Source: Tritrichomonas foetus (lineage: Eukaryota > Parabasalia > Tritrichomonadida > Tritrichomonadidae). Taken from it: 64,000 bases of DNA. Below are positions 19,765 to 29,485 of this stretch, one piece after another. The stretch lies in assembly GCA_001839685.1 (NCBI GenBank), contig MLAK01001415.1, positions 70,822 through 134,821 of the forward strand, given 5' to 3'. Each line of letters opens with the position of its first letter. Within the stretch, counting starts at the first letter, position 1. The notes below the pieces were generated by a model. The model was not told where the DNA came from. It ran no database searches and saw nothing but the letters and a program-made list of their open reading frames with translations. Position numbers and translations under genes: made by a program.

Positions 19765-21817
19765 TTTCAAATATTGACAATATTTGAATAACAGCAGAAA
19801 TTTTCTGATAAATTGTCTTGATTTTCTTTGAAAATCGTGAAAATTTATATATTTTTTTGCAAAAATTTTTCTAAATATGCCTTTCTTTTTTCGAGAATAT
19901 GAAGTTTTTATGAAACTATCTATGTCAATAAAGTTGTTTTTCAAAAATAGTTGCTATTAATGCCATGTTGAATGAGAAAACACCATATTGGCGTGCGCAT
20001 TTCTGACAGTCCGTTGTTAATATTCAATTTTTTTTGAGATAATTCAAATGTTTAATTAAATGTAAATAGGTGATTTAATTAACCTAGAGATTTATAAACA
20101 CTTGAAAAAGTCAAAAGCCAACAGGTTTGCCAAGTGAGTAAAAAACCAAATGTGCATTAAAAACAAAATAGTTCCTTATCACACTACATGTATACAATTG
20201 TGGAATATGATTAGTTTCTTAAATTTCCATAACACAAATCTATATTTCCAATACTATATTTCTGATGCGGGATGATTTTTTAGTAATCTAAAGAAACAAT
20301 CATGATCTCTACAATGTCAAACAGTTTCCTGTTATTTTAGTCATCATGACACCGATAAGATAATATTTTGAGAATATAATTGGTCGATTAAATGAAAACC
20401 TAATTATGTTGAAAAATCATGACAGGCATGAAATAACTCTATCTGGCATACACCATAATTTATTTTATTTATTATGGGAATAAGCTTTATATAATCCAAA
20501 ACAGTGAAAATGTGATAATTACGAATTGGTAATTAAAAAAATCAAAGCAAAAAGCAATCTGTAAATAATATTTAAGTAAGGTTCACTCAGGCAAGTGATT
20601 TTTATCGATGCCCTAAGTTGATTTTTGGGCCGGCCTAACCCCCTTGGCGTAATAACTAATATTACTCATCTTTACTCTCAAAAACTTGTGTGTTTAGATA
20701 GTTCACAGATAATCAAAAAGTAATCCACATTTACTCAGAGTGTTTTTTTTATTATTATTTTGGCTTTCTCGACTCTTCTGTAATTGTTGAATCAGATTCG
20801 AGATTGTGTCATTTCGATGAAGGCTCGCAAAGATGGTTTGATAGAATTAGCAAAGTTGATGTTGGATAATAAGACGAATATTTAAGACCATAAAAGAAAA
20901 CAAAAAAATCGTGATAATATTTAAAAATCTGTAAAAATGAAAAATGCAAAATGTTTAATAAATGGTTTATTCAACTATGGAAAACAATGAGGAGAAACTA
21001 TTCATAATTTCTGGGTGTGAATGCAGAATCTTCGATTTGTTGACAATTTGTTGCTATTTGTTTATAATATGTTTCTATAAACACATAAGTATATTTGTGT
21101 AGAGCTTAAATGTCTATCAAAACTGTGTAATTTCAATCATCAATTTAAGATTGATCCGGTAATTAGAAATTTTTGTTGATTTTTTCGAATTTTATTTTCA
21201 ATTCATGAATTTTATAAAAATTTTTGCGTTCTTTTCTGCTCTTTTTCGTCGAATATTCAAAATGACTTTCATATTTAATTTGATACGGATTTCACCAGAA
21301 ACCGAATTAATTTCACTATAGAAAATTGACTAATTGTCAATAATTTACTGGGATAGAACGTCACTTTCCCCCCCAAACTAGTCAATTTACAATGGTGAAA
21401 TAAATGCGGTTTATGGTGAAAATTTCACCTAAAAATTATTGATAGCAACATCAAATCAAATGTCAATTAGTCTCAATCTATTGATAATTTATGGAAAAAG
21501 CCAGAAAATAATAGTCTTTCATGATAAAAGCTCGTTGGTTGTAAATTGGGCGGCTAGGAGTCAGATGTCCAGCCCAGTGAGAAAAAAATCCGAGTGAGAA
21601 AACTGAGCACAGAGAGCCTTATTCAAGAATAAGGACTAGTGCTGAAAATTATGGGATTATTCTTATTGGCATTAATTTTAAACATTGAACATTTTTTCAT
21701 TGATCATCAAATGAATGAATTAATCACATGAGATATCGATCGATAGAGAAGAATGAAAACCAAAATAAATGGAGTCAATTTACGACATTAATTAATTTTA
21801 TAAAAATTCAAAGAGTT
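19765..21817. other. Two-kilobase gene-poor region
   Basis: No ORF above background on either strand. Contents seen: a short GC-richer patch around 20590-20650 (containing GGGCCGGCC); a C8 run near 21370; a perfect 8-bp stem with 2-base loop at 21617-21634 (CCTTATTC/GAATAAGG); and several short repeats of ATTGAC/GTCAAT and TCACC words at 21320-21480. It may be decayed repeat DNA; no element boundaries recognised apart from the TIR element to its left. Confidence 0.45.
21617..21634. repeat. Short perfect hairpin
   Basis: CCTTATTC and GAATAAGG are exact complements separated by AA. It lies 180 bp from the 3' end of the LRR gene (minus strand). It could be a 3' element or chance. Confidence 0.4.
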
Positions 21818-23032
21818 TCAATCGTCATAATCATCGTATGAATCATTTGTTCTGCTGTTATTGCGGCGGTCCTTTTGGTCTGCTGTGTCGTATGTCATTT
21901 CGTCCTCCTCATAATCTTCCTCGAGAAGGTCTTCTTCATCATCGTAGTAATCTTTATCATTTGTTGCGGTTGTTCCAGCGGCAGTGTCGTATTCGCCAGT
22001 TGTTGTGCCGTATCCATCGTCCTCATTTTCGTCGTACTCAGGGATGTCCTCTTCCTCCTCTTCTTCTTCCTCTTCAATTTCAGATTCATAAGCGTTTGTT
22101 GTTGTTGCTACTGTTGTGCCTTCTTCATAGTCATCTTCGTTATAATCTTCTTCCTCTTCCTCTTCTTCTTCATCGTAAAGGAACTCAGATGTTGTCTTCT
22201 GATTATACTTCGATGATGAAGTGACTTCAGATTTTTGTCTTCTGTTTCCTGCTGCTGCGCTTGACCTTGAGGCGCGAGATGAGCGGGACGATCGGGAGTG
22301 TGAACTGAGATCGTCAGAATCTCTTTCGTTTCGGAAACGAGATTTCTCGTTTTCTTCATCTTCTGTGATGCCTCTCCTGCGATTGAGGAGTGTCTGGAAA
22401 CGAGAAAGATCCGCCTTGTTGAAATCGTTTCCTGAAAGGTCAAGTTTATTGAGCTTCCATGGTTTTGTGCCTTCATTCAAATCAAGGAATCGAAGGATGT
22501 CACTTTTGGCTTCATTGTCGATTTCGCATGAGCTGAAAACGAGTTCATGGAAATGGAATGGGCGCCACGTGCTGAGCATAAGCCGGAAGTTGTCGAGGTC
22601 AAGGCGAGAGTTGTTGAGTCTAATTGTTCGCAATGTTCTGCATTTTGTCGCACTCGTGATAAAATCTTTGACATATCCGGATGGGATTCTGATTCCGCTA
22701 ATGTCGAGGGAAACAAGACGGCGTGACTTTGGAAGAGTTGCGTTTAGGATCTTGAACAAATAATGTGGAAATCTCCTTTTCTGATAATAAATGGATTCGT
22801 CAATTATACTTTGGTCTTCCTCGGGAATGTCAAGGTTGACGTCGTCATATTTGTGATAAAGATCGAGACTGAATCTGATGCTGTCAACTTTCTTATAGAT
22901 GATGTTTGGAAGGCCATTGAAAAAACCTTCATAATCATTAATCGAGATTTTAGAAAAGTCATAATCACAGAAACGTTCGTTTCCATGACAGAGATTGTAC
23001 ATTTTTTGCTGTGTATAGCGCTGCGCCCTCAT
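21818..23032 (-). CDS. Leucine-rich repeat protein with Ser/Arg and acidic C-terminal tail
   Basis: 404-codon frame. Residues about 90-235 hold LRR-like units (LVSLDISGIRIPSG, LRTIRLNNSRLDLDNF, HELVFSSCEID, LNKLDLSGNDFNKADL), resembling the CARMIL-type LRR proteins common in trichomonads. Residues 240-290 are Ser/Arg-rich (SHSRSSRSSRASRSS), followed by a very acidic Glu/Asp tail with Tyr and Thr (290-404). No signal peptide or membrane span. The ATG at 23032 is probably not the natural start, because the upstream frame continues the same protein across a one-base shift. Probably cytoskeleton- or scaffold-related; function not established. Confidence 0.7.
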   Translation of the reverse strand: MRAQRYTQQKMYNLCHGNERFCDYDFSKISINDYEGFFNGLPNIIYKKVDSIRFSLDLYHKYDDVNLDIPEEDQSIIDESIYYQKRRFPHYLFKILNATLPKSRRLVSLDISGIRIPSGYVKDFITSATKCRTLRTIRLNNSRLDLDNFRLMLSTWRPFHFHELVFSSCEIDNEAKSDILRFLDLNEGTKPWKLNKLDLSGNDFNKADLSRFQTLLNRRRGITEDEENEKSRFRNERDSDDLSSHSRSSRSSRASRSSAAAGNRRQKSEVTSSSKYNQKTTSEFLYDEEEEEEEEDYNEDDYEEGTTVATTTNAYESEIEEEEEEEEEDIPEYDENEDDGYGTTTGEYDTAAGTTATNDKDYYDDEEDLLEEDYEEDEMTYDTADQKDRRNNSRTNDSYDDYDD

Positions 23033-23207
23033 CAGTGGTAATATGTGTGACCGTTAAAAATCGTTCGTTAAAGAAATAACGGTCGTCAATGTACATTTTA
23101 TTTGCAGCATTCAGAATTTTTGTGATTTGTAAAGCATTGTTTTTATTGGTTGGCAAAAGTGGTGTATTTTGACACAAATTTTGTGAATATATTTGGCTGA
23201 TGATTTT
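22997..23207 (-). pseudogene. 5' part of the LRR gene in a shifted frame, without ATG
   Basis: Immediately upstream and in a frame one base off, the minus strand encodes a natural-looking sequence (LLPTNKNNALQITKIL, then MYIDDRYFFNERFLTVTHITTDEG) that runs into the LRR protein sequence (QQKMYNLCHGNERFCDYDF). The two frames meet at an A6 homopolymer (23002-23007, T6 on the plus strand), a likely site for a one-base indel. The upstream frame is open back to a stop at 23208-23210 but has no ATG before the internal Met at 23096. So the gene is either frameshifted and start-less (pseudogene), or contains an assembly error plus a missed start. Confidence 0.55.
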
Positions 23208-23367
23208 TTATTCGAACTAAAAAATTGAAAAACTTCTTCAATCCTCAATATAACCCAACTATTGAATTCATTGACTTTACTATTATATTAAACATTTAAA
23301 TAATAATTAAAAGATTATTAATATAATTGTCAATAATAATTTCACATTCTGTATAATATTTTATAAT

Positions 23368-26300
23368 TTAGTCAACAAAGCAAAGTATAGGGTAATTCTT
23401 CTTACCAGAGTCATTCTCATTAATATCTGCATCATCTTTTATCAAAATATTATTTTCATTATTAGCATTATTTACGGCAAGTTCTTGTTTGATTGTTGTG
23501 TTTTCATCTCTGAGACCAATAACACTTTTAAGATGACCTGATAATCGCTGCATCCTTCTAATTGATGCCATGATTGCCATAATCTGTATTATTGAAATTG
23601 GCCGCTTTTTCTCAGTGACAGCATTAATTCTTTTGTTAGAAACACCTTTTGCCAAAAGAATTTTTTCGGCACGTAAAATCTCCATCTTACGGAAGATTTG
23701 GCGTTGACCAATTGCTGACATTAAAGATTCTTCAATTGCTGACATTAATTCTTTCGATGACTTAACTGTGCTAAAGTTATCAGTAATTAATGCATGAAGT
23801 CTTCGTGCCCAAATTTCCCAATTTCTAGTCGAGTTTTGTACGTCTCCATTTTTGTCATTTTTACTATTTTGAATGGTTGTTGGGCTAGTTATTTGATTTT
23901 TGCTATTTGGGCTGTTAGAGTTAGTGTTAGTATTATTTGAATTGTTAATTTTATTGGTTAATATGGAAATAAGATTGAATTCTTCACGTTTTGTTTTAAT
24001 ATTTAGTATTTTATAGACATTCTTCAATGTGTCTGAAATATCTCTGTTTTCCCTTTGTACATTGTTTAAGGTTTCATTTACTTTTTCCAATAAATCCATG
24101 ACGGATTCACGTGAGATAGGAATTGAAAAGTCAATCATAAACTCCTTGAAGATACTGAAAATGTCTCTTAAAAAGTAATGGAATTCAAGTTCACTTGATT
24201 CTTTAAGTTCGTTTATTTTTTGATCTTTTTCTGTAATTACTTTGATTAATTTCATTTTATTTTGAGTTTCGGCGAGTTGTTTTTCACGTGCGTATTTTTC
24301 TTCATTTGTTTGAAGCTTTAATGAAATCATTCGATTTTCAATTCGGCATTTTGATAATTGATTTTTGACTTCATTTAATTCTCCAATGATTTTTTGTTTT
24401 TCATTCTTTTCATTTGATTCTCTTTCACGTATCTCCTTTAATTTTTCTTTCAAGTCAGTTGTCAATGCTTCAAAGTGAATTCTAATTTCTTTTGATTTTT
24501 GTGCTTCAATTTCAGATTCAGTTTCCATTTTTTTGATTTCAGATTTAAGGGTTAATTTTGTTTCTCTTAATTTAGAATTTAATTCATTTATCGTGTCTTC
24601 ATATTCATTTTTCATTTTATTAATCATATTTTCATTATCTATGTTAATAATGGCTAACTTCTTTTCATGCTCTTGTGAATTTGTACTGATTTCATTTTTA
24701 TGAGCTTCTTGAAGATCACTTATTTGATTTGTTAATGCTTCAACTCTACCTGTTAAACTTTTAATTTTATTGGTTTTTTCTTCAATTTCATCTTTTAATG
24801 AACTTAAACTTCTTTCCTTTTCAATAATTGAATTTGTAAGATCGTCATTAAAACGTTGTGAATTATCAAATTCTTCTGTAAATTGAATCTTTTGTTTATT
24901 TAATTGAGACCTTAAATGTTTAACCTTAGAAAATAATATCATGTTTTTCTCTTTCATTGATCGTATTTTATTTTCAAGTGCTTGAATATAATCCTCATTA
25001 TTATCAGAAGATCCATTTGAAAGATCGTCTCTTACTTCTTTATCTTCAATTATCCTTAAGCACATTTTAATTATTCGTTTCCTTCCTTGACTTGAAGTCT
25101 TATTGGACTGTTCAGAATAAGCAGTTCTTAAAAAGTTAGTAAGTTTATCTAATAACTCGGACTTTTCTTTTTCTCGATCAAGTTGTTGTTGAATAGCATC
25201 TATTCTTTCATTGGCTTTTTCTTCTTCACTTGCTCTTAAGTCGCTTAAATCAAACCGCATAGAACGAACATCAGAAAGTAACCTCGAATTTTGAATCTTC
25301 AATTCTTCTGAAAATCTTCTCAAAAATTCATTAGCACTTGTTTGCATTTTAATTACAGCAAATAATTCTTGAGGTGATGGATTTTCTGGCATTTCTGAGA
25401 GTTTTTGGGATGTGCCTAAAAAGTCATCATCAAGATTATTCTCATCATCAAATTCATCAAATCCATTTTCTTTCAAAAATCCATCAATTTTTGCGCATTG
25501 TTTGAATAGAGCTTCTCTAAATTGGGCAACCGTTTGTTCATTTGTAGTATCAATTAACCAATTTTGAATTTCACCACTATTGGCAATTTGATCAATAAAT
25601 CTTAGTATGTTATTCATATAGCAAAGTAATCTTTGACACTTTTTGCTATCAACTTCATTATTTATTTCGTTTTCTTTTTTATGAATGGCATAACTATTTT
25701 TAATTTCGATTACATGATGTAAAAGTTCATGGATAAATTCAGTTGATGATTTAGAGTCATTATTTCCTAAAATTAATTTCATGATATCATTATCATCATT
25801 ATAATTATCATATAAAAAGTTTCGAACATCTTCCTTAATTTTTTCATCATATTCAATCAAATTTCCCTGGTCATTTGGTTCTTTATTTTTAGCTTTTCCA
25901 GAATTCATTGTTTTATTAAGAATATTAAAGGAATTATCAGTATGGTCGGTGGTGTTTGTTGTGGATTCTATTAGGGATTTAATCACATTTTCTTGTTTGG
26001 TGAGAGCAATTGTCATCTTTTGAGTGATATTGAACAAATTATTTTTGAGGTTGCATTCACGTGCAAGCTCATTGTTTAATCCTTCCATTTGAGCAGAAAG
26101 TTCATTTAATGCGAAATTTAGATTGGATATTTCTTCATTCTTGAAAGCTAACTCTTCATAAACTGAAGAAGCACCATTGGCATTTTGTAATTGTTCAATT
26201 TTGTCTTCGTTTTCAAGAGTTAATCGATCAACTTTTATCTTTAATGATTCAATTTCGGTTTCAGAGGCTTGAAGTTTGCTATCTTTCTCCTGAACAATTT

Positions 26301-27147
26301 TAGTTAAAGTCTTAATTTTTTCTTTTCTTTTCTCAGATGTAGAATTTATATCTTTTAAGCGAATTTTCAAAGCATCAATATCATTTTCTAAAACAAAAAT
26401 TCGGGCATTAGTTGTATCATCAATTTCTTCTTTAGGAATCATATCATTTGGTTGATAGTTATAAGCTTTTTGTTTCAAATGATCAATTTGAAGTTCAAGA
26501 TTCATATTTTCTTGCTTAAGTCTTTCAATTTCACTTTCTTGGTCAGAATTCTTCAAATTCAACAAATGCATTTCATTATTTAATTGGTCAAATCGAGATG
26601 ACATTAATCTCAATAATTTTTCATCATTTTCATTATTGAGATTTAATTTTTCAAAATCGTCGGAAAATGATTGATCGCTTGCAGCAAAGAAATTTGGTGG
26701 TAATTTCGGTGGCGGGGCATTACTTTGTTGTAAAATTTCATCATAGCTGTTTTGAAGGTCGCGTAGCTTATCTTTCAAATGTTGATATTTCATCTGTTGT
26801 GTTTGATACGAAAGAAAAAGTGTATATGATAATATTCGATATGCATCGTTAATTGACCAAGGCTTTTGTAGTTCGTACGATGGAGTTCTATTGATAGATA
26901 TTAAATCTTTCATTATTTGATCCACCAAATTTTTGGAAAATTGCATATTTTTGGATGATGAAAAAGAAGCTTTTGTTGAAAAAGGAATTGCGAGTTCTTT
27001 TAAAAAAGTCGATAGCTCAACCAAATGCAAAAAAAGTGGAGAATCGGTTTGTTTTGCGGCAGAACTGTCGGTATCTGCAGTTGAGACAAAGTTATCGAGA
27101 AGATTCTGGCCAAGTTCTTCAAAATTCGTCATTGCTTGGCTTTCCAT
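23368..27147 (-). CDS. Large coiled-coil protein
   Basis: 1259 residues, mostly heptad-type coiled coil rich in Glu, Lys, Asn and Leu: segments at about 185-380, 640-680 and 720-1010 are continuous. The N-terminal 140 residues and a central block (about 440-600) are more globular. Near the C-terminus, a basic amphipathic stretch (about 1130-1220: MLIRAEKILL-like and IQIMAIMASIRRMQRLSGHL) might bind a partner. There is no motor, kinase or membrane motif. Proteins of this kind in trichomonads are usually structural (cytoskeleton, centrosome or Golgi tethers). The first ATG is used. The ACCGTTTAGAG word is 36-46 bp upstream. Confidence 0.7.
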   Translation of the reverse strand: MESQAMTNFEELGQNLLDNFVSTADTDSSAAKQTDSPLFLHLVELSTFLKELAIPFSTKASFSSSKNMQFSKNLVDQIMKDLISINRTPSYELQKPWSINDAYRILSYTLFLSYQTQQMKYQHLKDKLRDLQNSYDEILQQSNAPPPKLPPNFFAASDQSFSDDFEKLNLNNENDEKLLRLMSSRFDQLNNEMHLLNLKNSDQESEIERLKQENMNLELQIDHLKQKAYNYQPNDMIPKEEIDDTTNARIFVLENDIDALKIRLKDINSTSEKRKEKIKTLTKIVQEKDSKLQASETEIESLKIKVDRLTLENEDKIEQLQNANGASSVYEELAFKNEEISNLNFALNELSAQMEGLNNELARECNLKNNLFNITQKMTIALTKQENVIKSLIESTTNTTDHTDNSFNILNKTMNSGKAKNKEPNDQGNLIEYDEKIKEDVRNFLYDNYNDDNDIMKLILGNNDSKSSTEFIHELLHHVIEIKNSYAIHKKENEINNEVDSKKCQRLLCYMNNILRFIDQIANSGEIQNWLIDTTNEQTVAQFREALFKQCAKIDGFLKENGFDEFDDENNLDDDFLGTSQKLSEMPENPSPQELFAVIKMQTSANEFLRRFSEELKIQNSRLLSDVRSMRFDLSDLRASEEEKANERIDAIQQQLDREKEKSELLDKLTNFLRTAYSEQSNKTSSQGRKRIIKMCLRIIEDKEVRDDLSNGSSDNNEDYIQALENKIRSMKEKNMILFSKVKHLRSQLNKQKIQFTEEFDNSQRFNDDLTNSIIEKERSLSSLKDEIEEKTNKIKSLTGRVEALTNQISDLQEAHKNEISTNSQEHEKKLAIINIDNENMINKMKNEYEDTINELNSKLRETKLTLKSEIKKMETESEIEAQKSKEIRIHFEALTTDLKEKLKEIRERESNEKNEKQKIIGELNEVKNQLSKCRIENRMISLKLQTNEEKYAREKQLAETQNKMKLIKVITEKDQKINELKESSELEFHYFLRDIFSIFKEFMIDFSIPISRESVMDLLEKVNETLNNVQRENRDISDTLKNVYKILNIKTKREEFNLISILTNKINNSNNTNTNSNSPNSKNQITSPTTIQNSKNDKNGDVQNSTRNWEIWARRLHALITDNFSTVKSSKELMSAIEESLMSAIGQRQIFRKMEILRAEKILLAKGVSNKRINAVTEKKRPISIIQIMAIMASIRRMQRLSGHLKSVIGLRDENTTIKQELAVNNANNENNILIKDDADINENDSGKKNYPILCFVD

Positions 27148-27182
27148 CGATTAACGTCTTTTGAATTCTCAAAAAATAGGAA

Positions 27183-27193
27183 ACCGTTTAGAG
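27183..27193 (+). promoter_or_regulatory. ACCGTTTAGAG element, second copy
   Basis: Same 11-mer as 10697-10707, here upstream of the minus-strand coiled-coil gene and in opposite orientation relative to that gene. A second CCGTTT core follows 3 bases later. Possible Myb-type site. Confidence 0.3.
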
Positions 27194-27408
27194 GCCGTTT
27201 ACTGTTACATTTTGGGCAAGATTATCGTGTCCATATCTCATTTTCAACAAAATAACTTCCTTTAAAAATAATGAAATTACGATAAAATAGAAAGTTTAAT
27301 TATAATAAAATGATAAATTTTTCAAAAAATTGGACCAGTGAGAAAATTATGGAAAAAAAAATCGGCAGAAATTCAATGTCCAATGAGATAAGCCATACTT
27401 GAAGTGAA

Positions 27409-27426
27409 GGTCAAATAAAGGTCAAA
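27409..27426 (+). promoter_or_regulatory. Tandem GGTCAAA words upstream of the hairpin-ended locus
   Basis: GGTCAAA occurs at 27409-27415 and 27420-27426, ending 17 bases before the terminal stem at 27443. Single copies of the word occur before several protein genes in the window (14961-14967 and 46300-46306 on the minus strand, 63676-63682 on the minus strand, 29406-29412 on the plus strand). In AT-rich DNA about six chance hits are expected in 64 kb, so only the tandem spacing and upstream position make it interesting. Confidence 0.35.
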
Positions 27427-27442
27427 AGTGGGAAAAACATAT

Positions 27443-27579
27443 AATGGGTAAATGTGATGTGAACTGTGCTGGTTCTTTGAGTCACTTCGACTTGGAGAAG
27501 CCGCGTTCATGCTCCAGAGCCTCCTACAATGGCCAGATGAGTCGAAGGGTCCCGCAAAGTCACATCACATTTACCCATT
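27443..27579 (+). ncRNA. Probable structured non-coding RNA with a 20-bp terminal stem
   Basis: The ends AATGGGTAAATGTGATGTGA (27443-27462) and its exact complement (27560-27579) enclose 97 bases of roughly 50% or higher GC, far above the flanks. The interior offers further helices: TTCTTTGAGTC with GACTTGGAGAA around an ACTTC loop, or alternatively CTTCGACT with AGTCGAAG and TGGAG with CTCCA. In an AT-rich genome such an isolated GC-rich structured island is typical of an RNA gene. I cannot match it to SRP, RNase P, U snRNA, 5S or tRNA. The plus strand is preferred only because of the upstream GGTCAAA words; no poly-T terminator follows. The 66-codon ORF overlapping it is judged incidental. 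Confidence 0.55.
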
Positions 27580-27890
27580 TATCTGTCAAAAAGTATATTT
27601 TCTCATATATAAATGTTCCTCATCTAATTGACAACCTGTAATTTTAATAATTTTTATGAATTTCAAAATTGAGATTTCAAAAAGTGAAATGCATTATCAA
27701 TGGTAGCTTGAAAGAAATCTTTGTCAAAAAGAAATAAATTTTCTATTATCTTTCATCAAATGGCAAAATACACATTCTCAGAAAAGTGAATTGATTGACA
27801 TTATTCCTTTCATCATCGTCTCGAACCTCTTTTAGTAAGCTTTATCATTGGTGAAATGCTTAAAAAAAAGAATTAAGAAATAATATATAT
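27580..27890. other. Intergenic spacer
   Basis: AT-rich sequence between the hairpin-ended locus and the 3' end of the ICMT gene. No feature recognised. Confidence 0.45.
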
Positions 27891-28472
27891 TTACTTAATG
27901 AAAGGTATCCAAGTGGGTGTTCTATCTCTGTAGTCTCTGTATTCTTGACCAAACATGTCAATCAATCCTCTTTCTTCATACGCAATTCGTCTGTTAAAGA
28001 AATTCCATAAAACAATGTAGAATCCAATAACAGAGAAAAAGTTTTTTAACATTATTTGTGTTCCAACAGCAAATATCAAAAATCCGAGATATCCAGGATG
28101 CCTGATATATTTATATATTCCGTGTGTGATAAGAACATGATCTTTAGTTTTTCTGAGCTGCACAAGATGTGTAAATGATTTACCAGCAGTAATGATAGCA
28201 GCAAAACGAATATAAAGTCCAACTGCGATTAATGCATATCCGATATAAATCATAATCGAATGTGGATCAGATTTCGATGGCCAGAAATATCTCTCAATTA
28301 AATATTCAACAACTCCACAAGTATATGCGATTAAATAATCTTTTGTAATTAAAAATGAATTAACTTCTGTTGTATCCGGGTGATGAATCTTGTGAATGAT
28401 ATATTCTGCGCAAGAGTATGTAGTAAGCACAAATATCAAAGATAGAAGCTGGACGCACATCATAACATCCAT
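27891..28472 (-). CDS. Protein-S-isoprenylcysteine O-methyltransferase (ICMT/Ste14 family)
   Basis: ER-membrane enzyme that methylates the C-terminal prenylated cysteine of Ras-like GTPases using S-adenosylmethionine. From the first ATG (28472) it has 193 residues. Several membrane spans occupy the first 115 residues. The conserved C-terminal core is clear: GKSFTHLVQ, then THGIYKYIRHPGYLGF (His and RHPxY motif), a hydrophobic hairpin, and RIAYEERGLIDMFGQEYRDYRDRTPTWIP, whose EE and GxEYxxYxxRTP are hallmarks of the family. The open frame extends to a TTG at 28550, but I prefer the ATG. It is divergent from the Tim17-like gene, with about 190 bp between start codons. Confidence 0.9.
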   Translation of the reverse strand: MDVMMCVQLLSLIFVLTTYSCAEYIIHKIHHPDTTEVNSFLITKDYLIAYTCGVVEYLIERYFWPSKSDPHSIMIYIGYALIAVGLYIRFAAIITAGKSFTHLVQLRKTKDHVLITHGIYKYIRHPGYLGFLIFAVGTQIMLKNFFSVIGFYIVLWNFFNRRIAYEERGLIDMFGQEYRDYRDRTPTWIPFIK

Positions 28473-28659
28473 TTTGGAGAAGTTTATTGTGTTCAAAATA
28501 GAAGGATGTTTGGCTAAATAAGTTATTAAAAAGTGTATAATATTTCCCAAAAAGATAAACTTTTTCAGCTTTTAAATGTTCATAAATAAACGGCTGCCAG
28601 TAACGTCATCCAATAATGATTGGTCTTTGAAAAATTTTCTAGATTTTTTTTCGAAAAAA

Positions 28660-29064
28660 ATGGATGAATCAATTGTCAAAGCTGCGGGTTCTTCATTCAT
28701 CATTGGCTATGGAGTTGGCGCTGGCATTGGTGCGTTGACAGGAATGGCCCAAAATTTAAACGAGCTTCCATTAATTCAACTCAATCAAACACTCAATACA
28801 GCATCGAAATATGGCGAACGTGTTGGATACCAGGCTGCTATGGCAACTACGATATATAATGTAAGCAAACATGCCTCAGATAAATACATTCAGAACCCAA
28901 TTATTACCACCTCAATTGCCGGAGGCTGCACAGGCGCTTTCTGCGGTTCTTATTGGGGAGTGAAAGGAGCTATTGGAGGTGGCGTTGCTGGTTCCGCCAT
29001 TGGAGCACTTGTTGGATATCACCAATATAAAAATCAAATTACTGTTAGTGAACTATTAAAATAA
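28660..29064 (+). CDS. Tim17/Tim22/Tim23-family membrane protein, probably hydrogenosomal
   Basis: Small hydrophobic protein of 134 residues from the second ATG (28660). The longer frame from 28576 adds 28 residues of atypical sequence. Glycine-zipper transmembrane segments typical of the Tim17 family are clear: SSFIIGYGVGAGIGALTG at the N-terminus and GGCTGAFCGSYWGVKGAIGGGVAGSAIGALVGY near the C-terminus, with two further helices between. In trichomonads, Tim17-family proteins form the inner-membrane translocase of hydrogenosomes. Length and four-helix layout fit the family. Paralogue identity (17, 22 or 23) cannot be decided from sequence alone. Confidence 0.7.
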   Translation: MDESIVKAAGSSFIIGYGVGAGIGALTGMAQNLNELPLIQLNQTLNTASKYGERVGYQAAMATTIYNVSKHASDKYIQNPIITTSIAGGCTGAFCGSYWGVKGAIGGGVAGSAIGALVGYHQYKNQITVSELLK

Positions 29065-29485
29065 AGATATTTCATATTGTATTAGATTTGTTATTTAATA
29101 ATTATCTTACGCTGTCTCCATTTTTGATTTTGAGATTCACAATTTCATATTAAAAAGTGTTATTTATAGATCTGCATTACGACAAAAGCTAAGCCAGCAA
29201 TTCAAATCCTACTAAATAATGGACCAAACTTGGTCGAAAAACTTTTTCAAGTTTGATAGTAAATCAGAGGAATATTTTTAAATAAATTTTTTTATTATTA
29301 TAAACATCAGAAAGTAATGTTGAGAAAAATTGGCTTTTAAAAGTCTAGAGTATCGTTCTTTGCGTGAATTTCTTGTTTTTTTTACAGATTTCACTTTTCC
29401 AAAATAAGGTCAAATAAAATCACCAGAAAGACGATGAATTTTCATTGAAAATGAATTATTGACAAAATTTTTTAATTTTTAAAAA
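29065..29485. other. Intergenic spacer
   Basis: AT-rich region before the giant kinase gene. A GGTCAAA word is at 29406-29412. No other feature. Confidence 0.45.

Noticed and set aside
20590..20650. GC-richer patch as an RNA gene
   Set aside because: No terminal pairing or known RNA motif; too short and unstructured.
21838..22763. Several plus-strand ORFs over the LRR gene tail
   Set aside because: They are antisense shadows of the Glu/Asp/Ser/Arg-rich minus-strand coding region.
27444..27641. 65-codon ORF overlapping the hairpin-ended locus
   Set aside because: It starts inside the terminal stem and owes its composition to the structured GC-rich DNA; no protein-like pattern.
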